Origin: Helicobacteraceae bacterium
Lineage (GTDB): Bacteria; Campylobacterota; Campylobacteria; Campylobacterales; Sulfurimonadaceae
DNA: 6,714 nt
NCBI GenBank assembly: GCA_015488855.1
Contig: WFMY01000179.1
Coordinates: forward strand, 1-6,714
Direction: 5' to 3'
Below the pieces are notes generated by a model. That model saw nothing but the letters and a program-made list of their open reading frames with translations, searched no databases and was not told where the DNA came from. Below are positions 4,997 through 6,714 of this stretch, one piece after another. The position numbers were made by a program, and so were the translations under genes. Numbering within the stretch: the stretch's first letter is position 1; every line of letters begins with the position of its first letter.

Positions 4997-6714
4997 ATAA
5001 AAAACTTCTACATAAAAACACTCGGTGCTATCTTATTAGCGTCATTACTCTCTTGGGCATACCTAGTGATGCCACAAGCTTTTTTCTCTTTTGACAAACG
5101 GTTGCGAGATTTTATGTTTATTGCCCGTGGGGAGTTGCCAAAATCTGACAATGTAGTAATCGTAGATATAGATGAAAAGTCACTCAAAGAGTATGGGCAG
5201 TGGCCGTGGCAAAGAGATGTTTTTGCAAACTTGCTTTACGCACTTGAGCGTGCTAAAGTAGGCATCATAGGTCTAGACATCGTTTTTGCTGAAGAAGACA
5301 GAAGCTCCCCTCATAGATTTCAAAAAATAATTGAAGATGCGTTACACCTCGGGAGAGGTGTAACGAGTAGTAAGGGTAGAGGTGTAGCGAGAAGCTCCTC
5401 TAGTTCCACCTTGTCATACCCTCGTGGTACTCCTGAGGTGGAACTCCCCAATTACGATAAGATGTTAGCTGTTGCTCTCACAAAAACGCCAACTATTGGT
5501 GGTTATATCTTCACTTTTGAACCTACAGATGAAAAAGATACACCAATGCTCCCAGCTGTATTTATTCAAAAAGGGATGGGCAAAAACTCTACAGTTCTTA
5601 AGCCAAAAGGTGTAGTTTTAAATATACCAATATTACAAGACAGTTTTTACTCATCTGGCTTTTTCAATAATACTCCAGATGAGGGTGGTATGATTCGCTC
5701 AGTACCTCTTGTGATGGACTATGAGGGGATGATATTTTCCTCACTTGCCTTAGAGATGATACGCATCTATAGTGGCGTAAACAAAGTGGAGGTGATAGGT
5801 GATGGGGCAGGTGTTTCAAGCATAGAGTTTGGAGATTTTAACATACCTACAGACAAAGTTGGTCGATTAGTTGTGAACTTTCGTGGAGGGGGTAGGCATT
5901 TTAAGTATATCAGTGCTGTAGATATCCTCAAAGGTGATTTCGACCCTAAAGATATAGAGGGAAAGTTTGTACTCATAGGTACCTCGGCTGTTGGACTTTT
6001 TGATCTTCGCTCTATTCCCTTTGACAGTGCAATTGCTGGGGTAGAGGTACATGCTAATGCGATAGACAATATCCTTACAGGAGATTTTTTACACCAACCT
6101 GCAGATATTGTAGTGTATGATCTGATGGTTATCTGGTTTATCGCTCTTTTCTTTGCTTTGTTATTCTCTTTTGTAAATTCATGGTTTCTTGTTCCTTTAG
6201 CTGTAGCAATCCTTTATGGTATGTATGAACTTGCATTTTATATGCTTTTCACACAAGGGATAGTTTTTAATCTTCTTTTCCCCTTTGTTGCGTATGTCTT
6301 GACGCTGATCCTCTCAGTAGGGATAGACTATATCACTGCATCAAGACAAAAAGAGCAAGCTAAACGGATGCTAGGCAAAAAGGTATCTCCAGCAGTGATG
6401 GAGTACTTGCTTGAGCATTCATCAGATGACTTGGTCGCTTCAAAAGATGTCCAAGCAAGTATATTTTTTAGTGATATTCGTGGGTTTACGAGTATCTCTG
6501 AAAAGATTGGATCCCCAGACAAACTCATCCACCTTCTCAATACCTATATGACACCGATGGTTGACAACATCGTAGGACATAAAGGAACCATCGATAAGTT
6601 CATAGGTGATGCAGTGATGGCATACTGGAATGCCCCTGTACCCATAGAGCATCATGCAGACAGTGCAGTTATAAGTGCGATAGAGCAGATAAATATGTTA
6701 GTAGAGATCAACAA
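4997..6714 (+). CDS. CHASE2-domain class III adenylate cyclase (3' truncated by window edge; apparent ATA start)
   Basis: The enzyme should convert ATP to cyclic AMP in response to a periplasmic signal. Counting from the ATA, 572 codons are present. A membrane helix at about 8-24 leads into the periplasmic CHASE2 domain (about 30-365), marked by FFSFDKRLRDFMF, VVIVDIDEKSL (53-63), GLDIVFAEEDRSSP and GVEVHANAIDNIL (348-360). Three helices at about 372-393, 396-418 and 422-443 precede the catalytic domain. There, FSDIRGFTSISE (D493) and KFIGDAVMAYW (D538) carry the two metal-binding Asp, and K534 matches the adenine-recognising Lys of adenylate cyclases. The remaining catalytic residues lie beyond the edge. 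Two oddities occur: there is no standard start codon before the first helix (GTG 5066 and ATG 5069 would remove it), and a palindromic segment at 5340-5445 adds about 35 residues inside CHASE2. The frame stays open throughout. It follows the FecR gene by 57 bases. Confidence 0.94.
   Translation, partial: MKNFYIKTLGAILLASLLSWAYLVMPQAFFSFDKRLRDFMFIARGELPKSDNVVIVDIDEKSLKEYGQWPWQRDVFANLLYALERAKVGIIGLDIVFAEEDRSSPHRFQKIIEDALHLGRGVTSSKGRGVARSSSSSTLSYPRGTPEVELPNYDKMLAVALTKTPTIGGYIFTFEPTDEKDTPMLPAVFIQKGMGKNSTVLKPKGVVLNIPILQDSFYSSGFFNNTPDEGGMIRSVPLVMDYEGMIFSSLALEMIRIYSGVNKVEVIGDGAGVSSIEFGDFNIPTDKVGRLVVNFRGGGRHFKYISAVDILKGDFDPKDIEGKFVLIGTSAVGLFDLRSIPFDSAIAGVEVHANAIDNILTGDFLHQPADIVVYDLMVIWFIALFFALLFSFVNSWFLVPLAVAILYGMYELAFYMLFTQGIVFNLLFPFVAYVLTLILSVGIDYITASRQKEQAKRMLGKKVSPAVMEYLLEHSSDDLVASKDVQASIFFSDIRGFTSISEKIGSPDKLIHLLNTYMTPMVDNIVGHKGTIDKFIGDAVMAYWNAPVPIEHHADSAVISAIEQINMLVEIN
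5340..5445. repeat. Palindromic decamer cluster inserted in frame within the CHASE2 coding region
   Basis: Five copies of a decamer close to GTTMCACCTC occur here: + strand at 5341-5350 (GTTACACCTC) and 5403-5412 (GTTCCACCTT); - strand at 5355-5364, 5379-5388 and 5435-5444, read as GTTACACCTC, GCTACACCTC and GTTCCACCTC. The first pair makes a perfect 11-bp hairpin (5340-5350 with 5355-5365, loop GGGA). A 10-bp pair joins 5402-5411 with 5436-5445, with a small stem TACC/GGTA inside its loop. The segment encodes a low-complexity stretch (GRGVTSSKGRGVARSSSSS and following) between RSSPHRF and LPNYDKM, where CHASE2 proteins normally have a short linker. It resembles palindromic elements that insert in frame in genes, as Rickettsia RPEs do. 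The repeats are directly visible; mobility is inferred. Confidence 0.75.

Noticed and set aside
5340..5365. The 11-bp hairpin in the cyclase gene as an intrinsic terminator.
   Set aside because: No T run follows the right arm, and it lies in the middle of an intact reading frame.
5340..5445. CRISPR-like repeats, because similar short words recur at intervals.
   Set aside because: The units are only about 10 bases, occur in both orientations with uneven spacing, and lie inside a coding frame.
5767..6069. Open frame of 100 codons on the - strand inside the cyclase gene.
   Set aside because: It is antisense to well-conserved CHASE2 sequence and its Pro/Ser-rich translation resembles no family I know.

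Overview
The window looks like chromosomal DNA from a low-GC member of the Campylobacterota, in the style of Sulfurimonas, Sulfurovum or Sulfuricurvum. That rests on the AT-rich composition, the strong purine-rich ribosome sites, a TATAAT promoter without a clear -35 box, and the style of the proteins. It is recognition by eye, not the result of a search. All five genes lie on the + strand. There is no stretch over 300 bases without a gene.

Layout: (1) 1-951 is the 3' part of homoserine dehydrogenase (hom), a housekeeping threonine/methionine pathway gene with a C-terminal ACT domain. (2) 952-1066 is a 115-base spacer with a T9 run, a small inverted repeat, and a perfect 16-bp inverted repeat. 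The left arm of that repeat contains TATAAT and the right arm contains the ribosome site of the next gene. (3) 1067-2887 encodes a large lipoprotein with two Ig-like modules and a propeller-like C-terminal part. (4) 2915-4144 encodes an exported TPR plus outer-membrane beta-barrel protein with the layout of Slam/DUF560 proteins. (5) 4154-4939 encodes an exported FecR-domain protein with a Lys-rich tail. (6) From about 4997 to beyond the right edge is a CHASE2-sensor class III adenylate cyclase, of which 572 codons are present.

The last four genes are co-directional with spacers of 27, 9 and 57 bases, so they are probably one operon read from the promoter near 1031. A plausible joint role is an envelope-to-cytoplasm pathway. 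The lipoprotein and barrel would sit at the outer membrane, FecR in the periplasm, and the CHASE2 domain would face the periplasm and control cyclic nucleotide synthesis inside. FecR next to a CHASE2 cyclase is, from memory, a recurring arrangement; the role of the lipoprotein/barrel pair is inference.

Three sequence oddities stand out. The cyclase reading frame has no ATG, GTG or TTG that would keep its first membrane helix, and the best ribosome site points to an ATA codon. The CHASE2 domain carries an in-frame segment of about 106 bases built from five copies of a decamer close to GTTMCACCTC in both orientations, which looks like a palindromic element inserted in the coding sequence. The 16-bp palindrome overlaps both the -10 box and the ribosome site of the lipoprotein gene.
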